A DNA stretch of 64,000 bases from Anaerolineales bacterium. Its GTDB lineage: Bacteria > Chloroflexota > Anaerolineae > Anaerolineales > UBA4823. How positions within the stretch are numbered: the stretch's first letter is position 1; every line of letters starts with the position of its first letter. The translations under genes were made by a program, and so were the position numbers. The notes beneath the pieces are model-generated. The model had not been told where the DNA came from, did not search any database, and was given only the letters and a program-made list of their open reading frames with translations. The stretch spans positions 1-64,000 of the forward strand of contig JAFGBV010000298.1 in the NCBI GenBank assembly GCA_016932955.1. The letters are read 5' to 3'. Below, piece by piece: positions 17,417-25,377 of this stretch.

Positions 17417-18703
17417 CTAGATCCAGCCGCGCAGCTCCATCGCCTTGACCACACGGGCAATCGCCACCATATAAGCGGCATCGCGCATGTACACCTTTTC
17501 CTTCTCGGACATTTCCAGCACCGATTGGAAAGCGTTGGTCATCTTGGTATCCAGGCGCTGCAGCACTTCATCTTTCGTCCAGTAGAAGTTCATATCGTTC
17601 TGCACGCTCTCGAAGTAAGAGCAGGTCACGCCGCCGGCATTGCACAGGAAATCGGGGATGTCGAAGATACCGCGGCTCTTGATTACTTCATCAGCCTCGG
17701 GGGTGGTGGGGCCATTGGCGCCTTCCGCAATGATCTTGACCCGATCGCTGATGCGCTTGACGCTCTCAGCATTCACCTGGCCTTCCAAAGCGCCGGGGAT
17801 CAGTACATCCACATCCTTAGAAATCCAGGAATCGCCATTTTCGATCATGTAACCGGCCTGGCGGGCTTTGTCTTTATTGATCGTGCCGTATTGGTCGGTG
17901 ATCGACTGCAAGAATTCGGGATCAACGCCGTCTTTGTGGCTGAAGGTATAAGCAGTCTTGTCATCCCGATCCCAGCACGATACACAGGCAACCTTGCCGC
18001 CCAGCAGCTTGATAAAGCCGATCGCAGCATATTGCGAGACGTTGCCAAAACCCTGCAGAGCGGCCCAGCACTTGGTGGAGTCCATCTTGAGGTGCTTCAT
18101 CGCCTCGCGCACAGTGTAAATGACGCCATAGCCAGTGGCCTCGGTGCGGCCTAGCGAGCCGCCGCCGCCAACGGGTTTACCGGTGATCACGCCGGGGGTG
18201 TACTGCCCGACCAGCTTGGAATATTCATCCATCATCCATCCCATCATCTGCGGGGTTGTGCCAACGTCGGGAGCGGGAACATCCTGGCGGGGGCCGATAT
18301 TGCGCCACATCTGCTGCACCCAGCCACGGCATAGTTTTTCTTTTTCGTACACAGAGAGCGTAGCCGAATCAACCGGCACACCGCCCTTGCCGCCGCCCAG
18401 CGGGATATCAGCAACGGAGCATTTCCAGGTCATCCACATCGCCAGGGCGCGCACGGTATCCAGGGTTTCAGATGGGTGCCAGCGGATGCCGCCTTTGGAT
18501 GGGCCGCGCACGTCGGAGTGCTGGACGCGGAAGCCGGTGAAGACCCGGATCGAGCCATCATCCATGTGGACCGGAATAGTGAATTTAAATTCTCGGCTCG
18601 GCCAGCGCAAAATCTCGGCCACCTGCGGGTCGAGATTTAACTGCTTGGCTACGTTATCGAACTGGCGCTGAGCCATTTGAAAAGCATTGATCTGTTCTGA
18701 CAT
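17417..18703 (-). CDS. gdhA: Glu/Leu/Phe/Val-family glutamate dehydrogenase
   Basis: The 428-residue enzyme interconverts glutamate with 2-oxoglutarate and ammonia. The substrate-binding region has VRGPSKGGIRW with Lys70, WKCSV with Lys94, and the catalytic Lys106 in PLGGGKGG. The Rossmann domain follows, with the GFGNVSQYAA dinucleotide motif near residue 217. The length fits the catabolic hexameric class found in many bacteria and archaea; cofactor preference is not determined. AAGGAG upstream supports the ATG. Two 9-bp direct repeats lie 110-145 nt upstream. Confidence 0.95.
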   Translation of the reverse strand: MSEQINAFQMAQRQFDNVAKQLNLDPQVAEILRWPSREFKFTIPVHMDDGSIRVFTGFRVQHSDVRGPSKGGIRWHPSETLDTVRALAMWMTWKCSVADIPLGGGKGGVPVDSATLSVYEKEKLCRGWVQQMWRNIGPRQDVPAPDVGTTPQMMGWMMDEYSKLVGQYTPGVITGKPVGGGGSLGRTEATGYGVIYTVREAMKHLKMDSTKCWAALQGFGNVSQYAAIGFIKLLGGKVACVSCWDRDDKTAYTFSHKDGVDPEFLQSITDQYGTINKDKARQAGYMIENGDSWISKDVDVLIPGALEGQVNAESVKRISDRVKIIAEGANGPTTPEADEVIKSRGIFDIPDFLCNAGGVTCSYFESVQNDMNFYWTKDEVLQRLDTKMTNAFQSVLEMSEKEKVYMRDAAYMVAIARVVKAMELRGWI

Positions 18704-18814
18704 TTGGTTCTCCTTAGTTCCTGAATGGATTGAAAGGGGTGAGTCTTTTGGATGAAAAACTGAAATAAGTGCTCCGATGGATCACCTTAACATTAACATA
18801 GGTACGACAAGCCG

Positions 18815-18848
18815 TCTAGTGACGAATGCCATACCTTTTTCTAGTGAC
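18815..18848. promoter_or_regulatory. Two 9-bp direct repeats upstream of gdhA
   Basis: TCTAGTGAC occurs at 18815-18823 and again at 18840-18848, 25 bp apart centre to centre. They lie between the divergently placed ends of gdhA and gatB, on the promoter side of gdhA. Repeated sites of this kind often bind a regulator; which one is unknown. Confidence 0.4.
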
Positions 18849-18877
18849 TTTTAGCACATTATGAGAAGAACAGCACA

Positions 18878-20356
18878 TCACCCCGTTGATAGTGAAGACT
18901 CATCGGCCAGGCAGCGCTCTAATTCCTGGCGCACAAGCTGCGGGTTTGCCTGGCCGCCCGCCAGGCGCATCACCTGGCCGAAGAGCCATTGGGCGATGGT
19001 TTGTTTGCCTGCCCGGTAAGCGGCAACTTGCTGCGGATTTTCGGCTAAAACCTGCCTCACCAGCGCAGCAATCTGCGCCGTATCTGAGATCTGCCGCAGG
19101 CTGCGCCGGGAGACGATGGCATCGGCCTCTTCTCCGCTTTGGAACATTTCCCCCAGCACCGTTTTGGCTGTGTTGTGATTGATCTCGTTGTGGAGAACCA
19201 GCATGATGAGGCGCGCCAGCCCTGCCGGCCGCACGGGCGAGTCGCCAATCCCCAGGTTGGCCTGGTTGAGCAGGGCAAACAGCTCGCCGCTGATCCAGGG
19301 TGCCACGGACCTGGCGGGGCTGCCAGGGATCACCGCCAGGGTCTGCTCGAAGTAATCGGCCACCGCCTTTTCTTCGATCAATACACTTGCCTCTTTGTCG
19401 CTCAATTGGTACTGCTCCTGGAAGCGGCGCAAGCGCCTCGCCGGAAGCTCAGGCAGGCTGAGACGGATGGCTTCAATCCAATCGTTTTCTACGATCAGGG
19501 GTGGTAGATCAGGTTCGGGGAAGTAGCGATAGTCCTCTGCCTCTTCTTTGCTGCGCTGGGTGTAAGTGATCTCGCGCCCCTCATCCCAGCCGAGCGTCTC
19601 CTGGGTGACGCTCCCTCCCCGGCACAGAATCTCAGTTTGGCGCTGGATCTCGTAAGCCACAGAGCGTTCCAGGGCGCGGAACGAGTTCAAGTTCTTGACC
19701 TCGGTGCGCGTGCCCATCTCCTGGATGCCACGCGGGCGGATGGAGATGTTCGGCTCGATGCGCAGCACGCCCTTTTGCATATCGCCGGAGTTGATCTGCA
19801 GGTAGCGCATGATCGAGCGCAGCGCCATCGCATACAGGCGCACCTCTTCAGGTGTGCGCAGGTCCGGCTCGGAGACGATCTCCAGCAGCGGCACCCCGGC
19901 GCGGTTAAGATCCACCAGCGAGTGAGCCTGCCTGCTCCCACTCACATGGGTGAGCTTGCCAGCATCTTCCTCCAGGTGAGCGCGGCGGACGCGGATAACC
20001 CTTTCACCTTGGGATGTGTAGATGGTCAACCTGCCGTTGCGCGCCAGCGGCTCTTCGTATTGTGAGATTTGATAGCCTTTGGGCAGGTCGGGGTAAAAGT
20101 AATTCTTGCGTGCAAAAATGCTTCGTGGATTCACCTGGCACTCCAGGGCCAGGGCCAGGCGGATGCCATATTCCACTGCTTTCTGATTCAGTGTGGGCAG
20201 GGCTCCCGGCATCCCCGCGCAAACTGGGCAGACGGCCGTATTGGGCAGCGCCAGCGTGGAATCAAGCACGGGGCAAGAGCAGAACATTTTAGAGCGGGTG
20301 TCCAGCTCTGCGTGTACTTCCAGCCCGATGACTGCTTCGAATTCCATTTCCGTCAT
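18878..20356 (-). CDS. gatB: Asp-tRNA(Asn)/Glu-tRNA(Gln) amidotransferase subunit B
   Basis: GatB activates the misacylated tRNA with ATP and receives ammonia from GatA. The start of the fold reads FEAVIGLEVHAEL, then TRSKMFCSCP, VCAGMPGALPTLN and the DLNRAGVPLLEIVSEPD signature. The C-terminal helical and YqeY-like tail domains are present. I use the ATG at 20356, just ahead of the conserved domain; an ATG at 20401 would add 15 residues. It is the last gene of a minus-strand run beginning with the sugar nucleotidyltransferase, away from gatCA. The zinc-type cysteines of bacterial GatB (CSC, CPVC) are visible. Confidence 0.93.
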   Translation of the reverse strand: MTEMEFEAVIGLEVHAELDTRSKMFCSCPVLDSTLALPNTAVCPVCAGMPGALPTLNQKAVEYGIRLALALECQVNPRSIFARKNYFYPDLPKGYQISQYEEPLARNGRLTIYTSQGERVIRVRRAHLEEDAGKLTHVSGSRQAHSLVDLNRAGVPLLEIVSEPDLRTPEEVRLYAMALRSIMRYLQINSGDMQKGVLRIEPNISIRPRGIQEMGTRTEVKNLNSFRALERSVAYEIQRQTEILCRGGSVTQETLGWDEGREITYTQRSKEEAEDYRYFPEPDLPPLIVENDWIEAIRLSLPELPARRLRRFQEQYQLSDKEASVLIEEKAVADYFEQTLAVIPGSPARSVAPWISGELFALLNQANLGIGDSPVRPAGLARLIMLVLHNEINHNTAKTVLGEMFQSGEEADAIVSRRSLRQISDTAQIAALVRQVLAENPQQVAAYRAGKQTIAQWLFGQVMRLAGGQANPQLVRQELERCLADESSLSTG

Positions 20357-20412
20357 GGTGTTGATAGAATGCCAGCGGCATTGGGTTGATACCCCTGGCA
20401 TTAATGGACTTT

Positions 20413-21576
20413 CTATCCGTGGCGGCGCATGAACTTCTGCATGCGCTCCAGCGCCAGCTCGATTTTTTCGTAGGAGGTGGCGTAGGAACAGCGCACATAG
20501 CCTTCGCCGCCTGCGCCGAAAGATGAGCCCGGCACCACAGCCACCCGCTCCTCTTCCAGCAGCTTTTGGGCAAACGCCTCATCATCCATGCCGGTGACGG
20601 CAATATTCGGGAAGGCATAGAAGGCGCCGTGTGGCTCAAAGGTGGGCAGCCCCAATGTATTCAGTCCGCCCACGATCAATTTGCGGCGGCGGTCGTATTC
20701 ATCGCGCATCTGGATTACATATTCGTTGCCGCAGCTAAGCGCTTCCAGGGCTGCTCTCTGCGCCGTGGTCGGGGCAGACATGATCGTGTATTGGTGGATG
20801 CGCACCAGCCCCTTGATGATGCCTGCCGGCCCCAGGGCGTAACCGGCGCGCCAGCCGGTCATGGCATAGTTCTTAGAGAACCCCCCCAGCAGCACGGTGC
20901 GTTGCTGCATGCCGGGCAGGGTGGCAAAACAAACGTGTTCAACGCCATATACTAATTGGTCGTACAGCTCATCAGAGATCACGATGAGATCGTGCTTTTC
21001 AGCAATCTTGGCAATCTGCTCCAGTACCTGGCGCGTGTAAACCGCCCCGGTGGGGTTATTGGGATAACCCAGCAATATTGCCTTTGTGCGCGGCGTGATG
21101 GCGGCTTCGACCCTTTCGGGCCGCACCTGGAATCCATCCTCGACATAGGTGGGGATCTCGATTGGCACGCCACCGGCAAGGATCACTTCAGCCTGGTAGG
21201 AGACAAAACAAGGAGTAGGAACGATTACTTCCTCGCCAGGGTTGAGCAGGGCAGACATGGTCAGATAAAGCGCTTCAGAAACACCTACAGTGACGATCAC
21301 TTCACCCTTGAGATCATAGGATAAACCATACAGACGCTGGATATGATGGGCAATCGCCTGGCGTAGCTCAAGCATGCCGGCATTCGATGTGTAGTGGGTC
21401 TCACCGGCCTGCATCGAGCGGATGCCAGCCTGGATGATCGGCTCTGGAGTGACAAAGTCAGGCTCACCGATCCCCAGCGAGATCACATCCTGCATTGTGG
21501 CGACGATATCGAAGAATTTTCGGATGCCAGATGGTTTCAGACCTACAACGTGACGGGCTAAATATCGATCACTCAT
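20413..21576 (-). CDS. Class I/II PLP-dependent aminotransferase
   Basis: The 387-residue enzyme is a fold-type I aminotransferase of the aspartate/MalY-PatA group. GIGEPDF is at residues 35-41, the PNNPTG substrate motif near 172-177, ISDELYDQLVY near 200-210, and the PLP lysine is Lys235 in GFSKNYAMTGWRAGY. The amino-acid preference cannot be assigned. It lies 18 nt after a small gene upstream and just before gatB, in one minus-strand operon. Confidence 0.9.
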   Translation of the reverse strand: MSDRYLARHVVGLKPSGIRKFFDIVATMQDVISLGIGEPDFVTPEPIIQAGIRSMQAGETHYTSNAGMLELRQAIAHHIQRLYGLSYDLKGEVIVTVGVSEALYLTMSALLNPGEEVIVPTPCFVSYQAEVILAGGVPIEIPTYVEDGFQVRPERVEAAITPRTKAILLGYPNNPTGAVYTRQVLEQIAKIAEKHDLIVISDELYDQLVYGVEHVCFATLPGMQQRTVLLGGFSKNYAMTGWRAGYALGPAGIIKGLVRIHQYTIMSAPTTAQRAALEALSCGNEYVIQMRDEYDRRRKLIVGGLNTLGLPTFEPHGAFYAFPNIAVTGMDDEAFAQKLLEEERVAVVPGSSFGAGGEGYVRCSYATSYEKIELALERMQKFMRRHG

Positions 21577-21594
21577 GCATTTACACTCCTTTAT

Positions 21595-21816
21595 TCAATT
21601 TTGGTGGATGGACCAACAGTCCTCTTGAAATGAATACGCGATCATAAACAGGCCGTGAAGCCTGGTGCGCACTAAGAATTGTTTCTCTTGTGGGGTTCTC
21701 CAGCGCTGCAAGATTTCCGTTATCTCCAGGCGCTCACCTTCCCAAACCAGCGCAGTTGGGCGCTCAGCATACTCGCTATCGGAACGGCATTCAACCAGTC
21801 CGCTGCTGTGGATCAT
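21595..21816 (-). CDS. Small DUF6504-like protein
   Basis: The 73-residue protein contains RPTALVWEGERLEITEILQRWR and a short beta-rich end. This matches my memory of the DUF6504 group, small proteins whose role is unknown. It fits between the sugar nucleotidyltransferase (5 nt away) and the aminotransferase (18 nt away) on the same strand, so it is probably translated as part of that operon. No strong ribosome-binding site is visible. Confidence 0.6.
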   Translation of the reverse strand: MIHSSGLVECRSDSEYAERPTALVWEGERLEITEILQRWRTPQEKQFLVRTRLHGLFMIAYSFQEDCWSIHQN

Positions 21817-21821
21817 AGAGG

Positions 21822-22832
21822 TTATAAGCTCAATTCAGTATGGTCGCCTGCGTTGATCACGGCAGGGCGGCGGTTGATTTGCGCTTTCTGCCCGATCAGG
21901 GAGCTTTCCATGACCACATCACTGACGATAGCGCCATCATCCAGGATGGAGTTGCGGATGATACAGGATGTGACCTGGCAATCTGCCCCAATCGTAGCGA
22001 ATGGACCAATCACCGCCCCTTGCACTCTGGCATCCGGGTGGATGTAGACCGGTGGGAAAATCACTACATCCTTGCGCTGTGCAGCCTCTGCGCTGTTATC
22101 ATGTCCATGTTCCAGCAGGTGGCGGTTGGTGATCAGCACATCTTCGATCGTTCCGGCGTCCAGCCAGGTTTCAACCTGCTGAGTGCGCATTTTCAATCCG
22201 CGCTCGAGCATGATGTTCACTGCATCAGCCAGGAAATATTCTTTATTGAGCGCTTTCTTGAGCCTGAACTGTTCTTCAATGGCCTCGATCAGCGCCTTGG
22301 AGTCCTGGAAATAATAAAATCCCACCACTGCCAGGTTATTGCTATCGTCATCCGGTTTTTCAAACAGGCGGGTTACATATCCATCCTTCCCCACAGCCGC
22401 CACGCCGAAGCGGCGCGGGTCCGGCACTGGCTTTACCCACGCTACTGCTCCTGCACTCTCCTGCGATAGGAAGGATAGATCTGTTTCTACCAGTGTATCC
22501 GCAAAGACCATCAGCATCGGTCCGTTGAGGTGCTCGCGTGCCAGCCAGATCGCATGCGATTGGCCGCGCATCTCCTCCTGCTCCACATATTTAACCTTCA
22601 GCCCAGGGTGTGCTTTTTGCATGTGTTCTTCGATTTTCTCGCCCAGATAGCCGACAATGAAGATGTACTCAATATCATGGTTAGGGAGTGTGCTAAAACT
22701 ATCCAGCACATGATCGAGAACAGTTTTACCAGCCATGCGGATGAGCTGCTTTGGGCGGCTCCAGGTATGCGGGCGCAGGCGCGTGCCAAAGCCCGCCATC
22801 GGGATGACAACCTTGAGCGTCGATTTACTCAC
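21822..22832 (-). CDS. Sugar-1-phosphate nucleotidyltransferase with beta-helix tail
   Basis: The 336-residue protein activates a sugar-1-phosphate with an NTP. The N-terminal signature PMAGFGTRLRPHTWSRPK (residues 12-29) is complete. The last 80 residues have the hexapeptide pattern of a left-handed beta-helix (IHPDARVQGAVIGPFATIG). The overall build resembles RmlA-like/GlmU-like thymidylyl- or uridylyltransferases, with no obvious acetyltransferase site. The start is GTG at 22832, supported by GGAGGGAA upstream. It heads the minus-strand run ending in gatB. Confidence 0.87.
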   Translation of the reverse strand: MSKSTLKVVIPMAGFGTRLRPHTWSRPKQLIRMAGKTVLDHVLDSFSTLPNHDIEYIFIVGYLGEKIEEHMQKAHPGLKVKYVEQEEMRGQSHAIWLAREHLNGPMLMVFADTLVETDLSFLSQESAGAVAWVKPVPDPRRFGVAAVGKDGYVTRLFEKPDDDSNNLAVVGFYYFQDSKALIEAIEEQFRLKKALNKEYFLADAVNIMLERGLKMRTQQVETWLDAGTIEDVLITNRHLLEHGHDNSAEAAQRKDVVIFPPVYIHPDARVQGAVIGPFATIGADCQVTSCIIRNSILDDGAIVSDVVMESSLIGQKAQINRRPAVINAGDHTELSL

Positions 22833-22879
22833 GAATTCCCTCCAGGATTGTATAGTGATGGTCCAGGCTTATTATACCC

Positions 22880-23644
22880 TTAGAAACCCCTCGCGCCAGG
22901 TAGCGCGCTTAACAGATCAAAGTGGAAAACCTCTCCAAAAGCCAGCCATACCAGGCGGGCAATTTCTGCCATCGTGGGTGTGGCCGGAAGCTGGAGCGCC
23001 AGGCTGGTAACATCATAGCCTGCCAGGCCGCAGCCGATGATTCCCTGCCAGTATTCCATCTGCGGGTTCACGTTGAGCGCAAAACCATGGCGGGTCACGC
23101 CGTTGGCATCCACCTTCACCCCAATCGCGGCAATCTTGGCGCTTTTCCCCGCTTTCCTCGTTGGCTGGGGCTCTGCCTGTTTTCGATCCACCCACACACC
23201 GGTCAAGCCTTCCAGGCGGTAGGCGCGAACTCCCAAAGTTGCCAGCGCCCGGATCAGCACTTCTTCCAGGTCGCGCAAGTAGCCGATGTAATCTGCTCTG
23301 GGCAGGCGTATGGTATCGCCTGCCGTAGCAGTCGGGGGCGCCAGGCTGCCTAATGGCAGCAGTGGATAGCCCACCAGTTGCCCCGGCCCGTGATAGGTCA
23401 CATCACCACCGCGATCTACCCAATGCACCGTCACGCCGCGCCGGGCAAGCTCAGCCTCATCCCACAGCAGGTTGTTGATCTGGCCGCGCCGGCCAAAGGT
23501 GTAGGTGTGGGGGTGTTCGAGCAGCAACAGGGCAGGCGGGCGCTCGCCGCGCCCAATTTCAGCTGCGAGCTTATTTTGTAGATCCCAGGCCTGCTGGTAG
23601 GGCACTAACCCCAGCCATTGAACCTCACACGGCGCAGGTTGCAT
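22880..23644 (-). CDS. lipB: Octanoyltransferase
   Basis: LipB moves an octanoyl group from acyl-carrier protein to lipoyl domains. Key motifs are LLLEHPHTYTFGRRG near residue 41, VDRGGDVTYHGPGQLVGYP near 76, the catalytic Lys in IAAIGVKV and Cys in IIGCGLAGYDVTSL. The length (254) is slightly above normal, with a short extension at the end. yjbQ lies immediately upstream (5 nt), and lipA is not in the window. Confidence 0.93.
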   Translation of the reverse strand: MQPAPCEVQWLGLVPYQQAWDLQNKLAAEIGRGERPPALLLLEHPHTYTFGRRGQINNLLWDEAELARRGVTVHWVDRGGDVTYHGPGQLVGYPLLPLGSLAPPTATAGDTIRLPRADYIGYLRDLEEVLIRALATLGVRAYRLEGLTGVWVDRKQAEPQPTRKAGKSAKIAAIGVKVDANGVTRHGFALNVNPQMEYWQGIIGCGLAGYDVTSLALQLPATPTMAEIARLVWLAFGEVFHFDLLSALPGARGF

Positions 23645-23649
23645 GGCGA

Positions 23650-24069
23650 TTATTCACCGATGATCTTCACCAGCACGCGCTTGCGCCGCCGCCCATCGAA
23701 CTCGCCGTAGAAGATCTGCTCCCAGGGGCCAAAGTCCAGGCGCCCTTCTGTGATCGCCACCACCACCTCACGGCCCATCACCTGGCGCTTCAGGTGCGCG
23801 TCGGCGTTATCTTCCCCGGTGCGGTTATGCTGGTATTGGCTGACCGGCTCGTGCGGGGCCAGGCGCTCCAGCCATTGTTCGTAATCATGATGCAAGCCTG
23901 TTTCATCATCGTTGATGAACACGGAGGCGGTGATATGCATCGCAGAAACTAAACAGAGGCCATCGCGGATGCCGCTCTCGCGCAGGCATTCCTGCACTTG
24001 CGGGGTGATGTTGATAAAGGCGCGCCGGGTGGGGATATTGAACCACAGTTCTTTACGGTAAGATTTCAT
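23650..24069 (-). CDS. yjbQ: YjbQ family protein (UPF0047, secondary thiamine-phosphate synthase-like)
   Basis: The 139-residue protein has the whole family pattern: [31 protein letters not shown], an [19 protein letters not shown] region with conserved His and Asp, and a final [17 protein letters not shown]. Members show weak thiamine-phosphate synthase activity; the real role is unclear. The ATG is preceded by GGAGGTG. It is followed 5 nt later by lipB. The palindromic element copy B lies directly upstream. Confidence 0.9.
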   Translation of the reverse strand: MKSYRKELWFNIPTRRAFINITPQVQECLRESGIRDGLCLVSAMHITASVFINDDETGLHHDYEQWLERLAPHEPVSQYQHNRTGEDNADAHLKRQVMGREVVVAITEGRLDFGPWEQIFYGEFDGRRRKRVLVKIIGE

Positions 24070-24084
24070 AAGACACCTCCAGAT

Positions 24085-24196
24085 ATACGATTATTAGTAC
24101 CCTCTCAATAAGTTGGGGTTTGGGGTGCTGTGAGCGTGCGAAGCACGCTCACAGCACCCCAAACTTCCCCCTTTTTTTGAGAAGATACGATTATTA
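24085..24196. repeat. Palindromic repeat element, copy B, with flanking direct repeats
   Basis: A perfect 22-bp stem (24118-24139 with 24143-24164) closes on the loop GAA. The flanks CTCAATAAG and TTTTTTTGAGAAG correspond to the ends of copy A read on the other strand. The 12-bp sequence ATACGATTATTA stands at 24085-24096 and again at 24185-24196, immediately outside the element. This looks like the target duplication of an inserted element. The T-run after the stem could also let it act as a terminator on the plus strand. Confidence 0.75.
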
Positions 24197-24219
24197 TAAT
24201 AAGTCTGCCCCCGGCAGGA

Positions 24220-24321
24220 TCACCCAAAGAGGTGCAAGATGAGGATGCGCAGGCCGATGCCGATCAGGATCAACCCGCCGAGAATCTCCATGGCAATCAG
24301 AACAGTGGTGAGAACGTCCAT
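24220..24321 (-). pseudogene. MntP-like C-terminal tail (33 codons), possible remnant
   Basis: The reading frame encodes 33 residues, AMEILGGLILIGIGLRILI and a short end. This closely resembles the last membrane helix of MntP/DUF204 manganese exporters. No other part of that gene is present; the J-domain gene ends 10 nt upstream. There is no ribosome-binding site. I regard it as a relic, although an independent one-helix peptide cannot be excluded. Confidence 0.45.
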
Positions 24322-24331
24322 GGTTTGTGTT

Positions 24332-25135
24332 TCAGCTCGTCGAGAGGCTTGGGTTGACCATCGCGCGCAGGTAATCACGCTCGGCGGTTCGCTTATTGAC
24401 CTTGCGTTGCAGGTTGGCGATCATCTCTGCCAGCAGATCACGGCCCTGGCGGCGGGCAAGCTTCACCTCCAGGCTGAACTGGACGCTGGGCAGGCGGTTG
24501 AGCATCTGGATGCGCTGGCGCACCTCTTCCAGGCGGCGCTGGGCAAGCGTCAATTCATCCTCTGCTGCAGAGCGGGCTGCCTGGTTGAAGAGCTCGGGAT
24601 AGGCGAAGGGAGCGCTTACCAACCCGGCGAGCGAGCGCAATTCGGCGATGTTCCCCGTCGCAAAAGCCTGGTTGATGGCGCTCATCTTCTCGTTACGCAA
24701 GGCGCGGTCGGCATCGCCGGCAGCCAGGTCGGGGTGATAGCGGCGCGCCAGCTTGCGGTACAGTTCTTTGAGCGTTGGCTGAGATGGCTCGGCACGCGGC
24801 TGTGGACTCCCTGGGGGTTTCTCTTCCTCAGCCTCAAAGTTGTAAATGGGCGGGGGCTCGCCGGGGCGCGGCGCACCTGGATAGTAAGATACCTGGCGAT
24901 CTCCAAATAGCTTCTCATCCCGCTGCCGGCGCAGTTCGGCATTCAGCAGGCGGATTTCTTGATCCAGGGTGGAGAGCTGATCCAGCAGAGAGCCCAGGAA
25001 TCGATCCACTTCTGCCTCGAAAGATTGGATTTCAGCCTTCAGCGCATCCAGCTCCTCTTCAGCGCGGCGCAATTCTTGCGTTGTTTCAGCTAACACAGCC
25101 TGCCAGGGGCGGCTTCCGCGGGGGTATGTGCTCAT
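24332..25135 (-). CDS. J-domain protein with N-terminal coiled coil
   Basis: The 267-residue protein starts with a coiled coil (about residues 15-75). A Pro/Glu-rich linker follows, then a DnaJ J-domain at about 119-165 with the HPD motif at 134-136 in YRKLARRYHPDLAAGDADR. A second helical region of about 90 residues, probably coiled, ends the protein. It should stimulate a DnaK-type chaperone, with the coiled coils selecting a client or anchoring it. The ATG overlaps the stop of the truncated Nudix gene (ATGA). Confidence 0.82.
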   Translation of the reverse strand: MSTYPRGSRPWQAVLAETTQELRRAEEELDALKAEIQSFEAEVDRFLGSLLDQLSTLDQEIRLLNAELRRQRDEKLFGDRQVSYYPGAPRPGEPPPIYNFEAEEEKPPGSPQPRAEPSQPTLKELYRKLARRYHPDLAAGDADRALRNEKMSAINQAFATGNIAELRSLAGLVSAPFAYPELFNQAARSAAEDELTLAQRRLEEVRQRIQMLNRLPSVQFSLEVKLARRQGRDLLAEMIANLQRKVNKRTAERDYLRAMVNPSLSTS

Positions 25136-25377
25136 AAGCCAATTTTAGTCGAAAGGGCGGTGTCCTGGTAACCAATCAGGCGCACGATTCGCAGGTCTGA
25201 GAGCCCGCTTTCTTTGCTTGCCTCGCGCAGCGCTGCCGCGTCGGGCGTCTCGCCCAGCTCTGCGGTGCCCGCCGGGATCTGGATCCCCGAAGTGGAATGC
25301 TGGATGAGCAGTATCTCGATCCCGCCGCGCATGCGCCGCGTGATGAGGCAGGTCACTTTCTCAAGGATGCTATCCAT
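25132..25377 (-). CDS. Truncated Nudix-domain protein
   Basis: The 81-residue product has the N-terminal half of a Nudix fold and the Nudix box GTAELGETPDAAALREASKESG. The box departs from the consensus: the REUxEE segment reads REASKE, so the first of the two adjacent metal-binding glutamates is lysine. The usual C-terminal 50-60 residues are missing, and the frame ends inside the ATG of the J-domain gene. It is probably inactive or repurposed. Its start overlaps the end of the HEXXH gene by 8 nt, so expression is likely coupled. Confidence 0.65.
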   Translation of the reverse strand: MDSILEKVTCLITRRMRGGIEILLIQHSTSGIQIPAGTAELGETPDAAALREASKESGLSDLRIVRLIGYQDTALSTKIGL

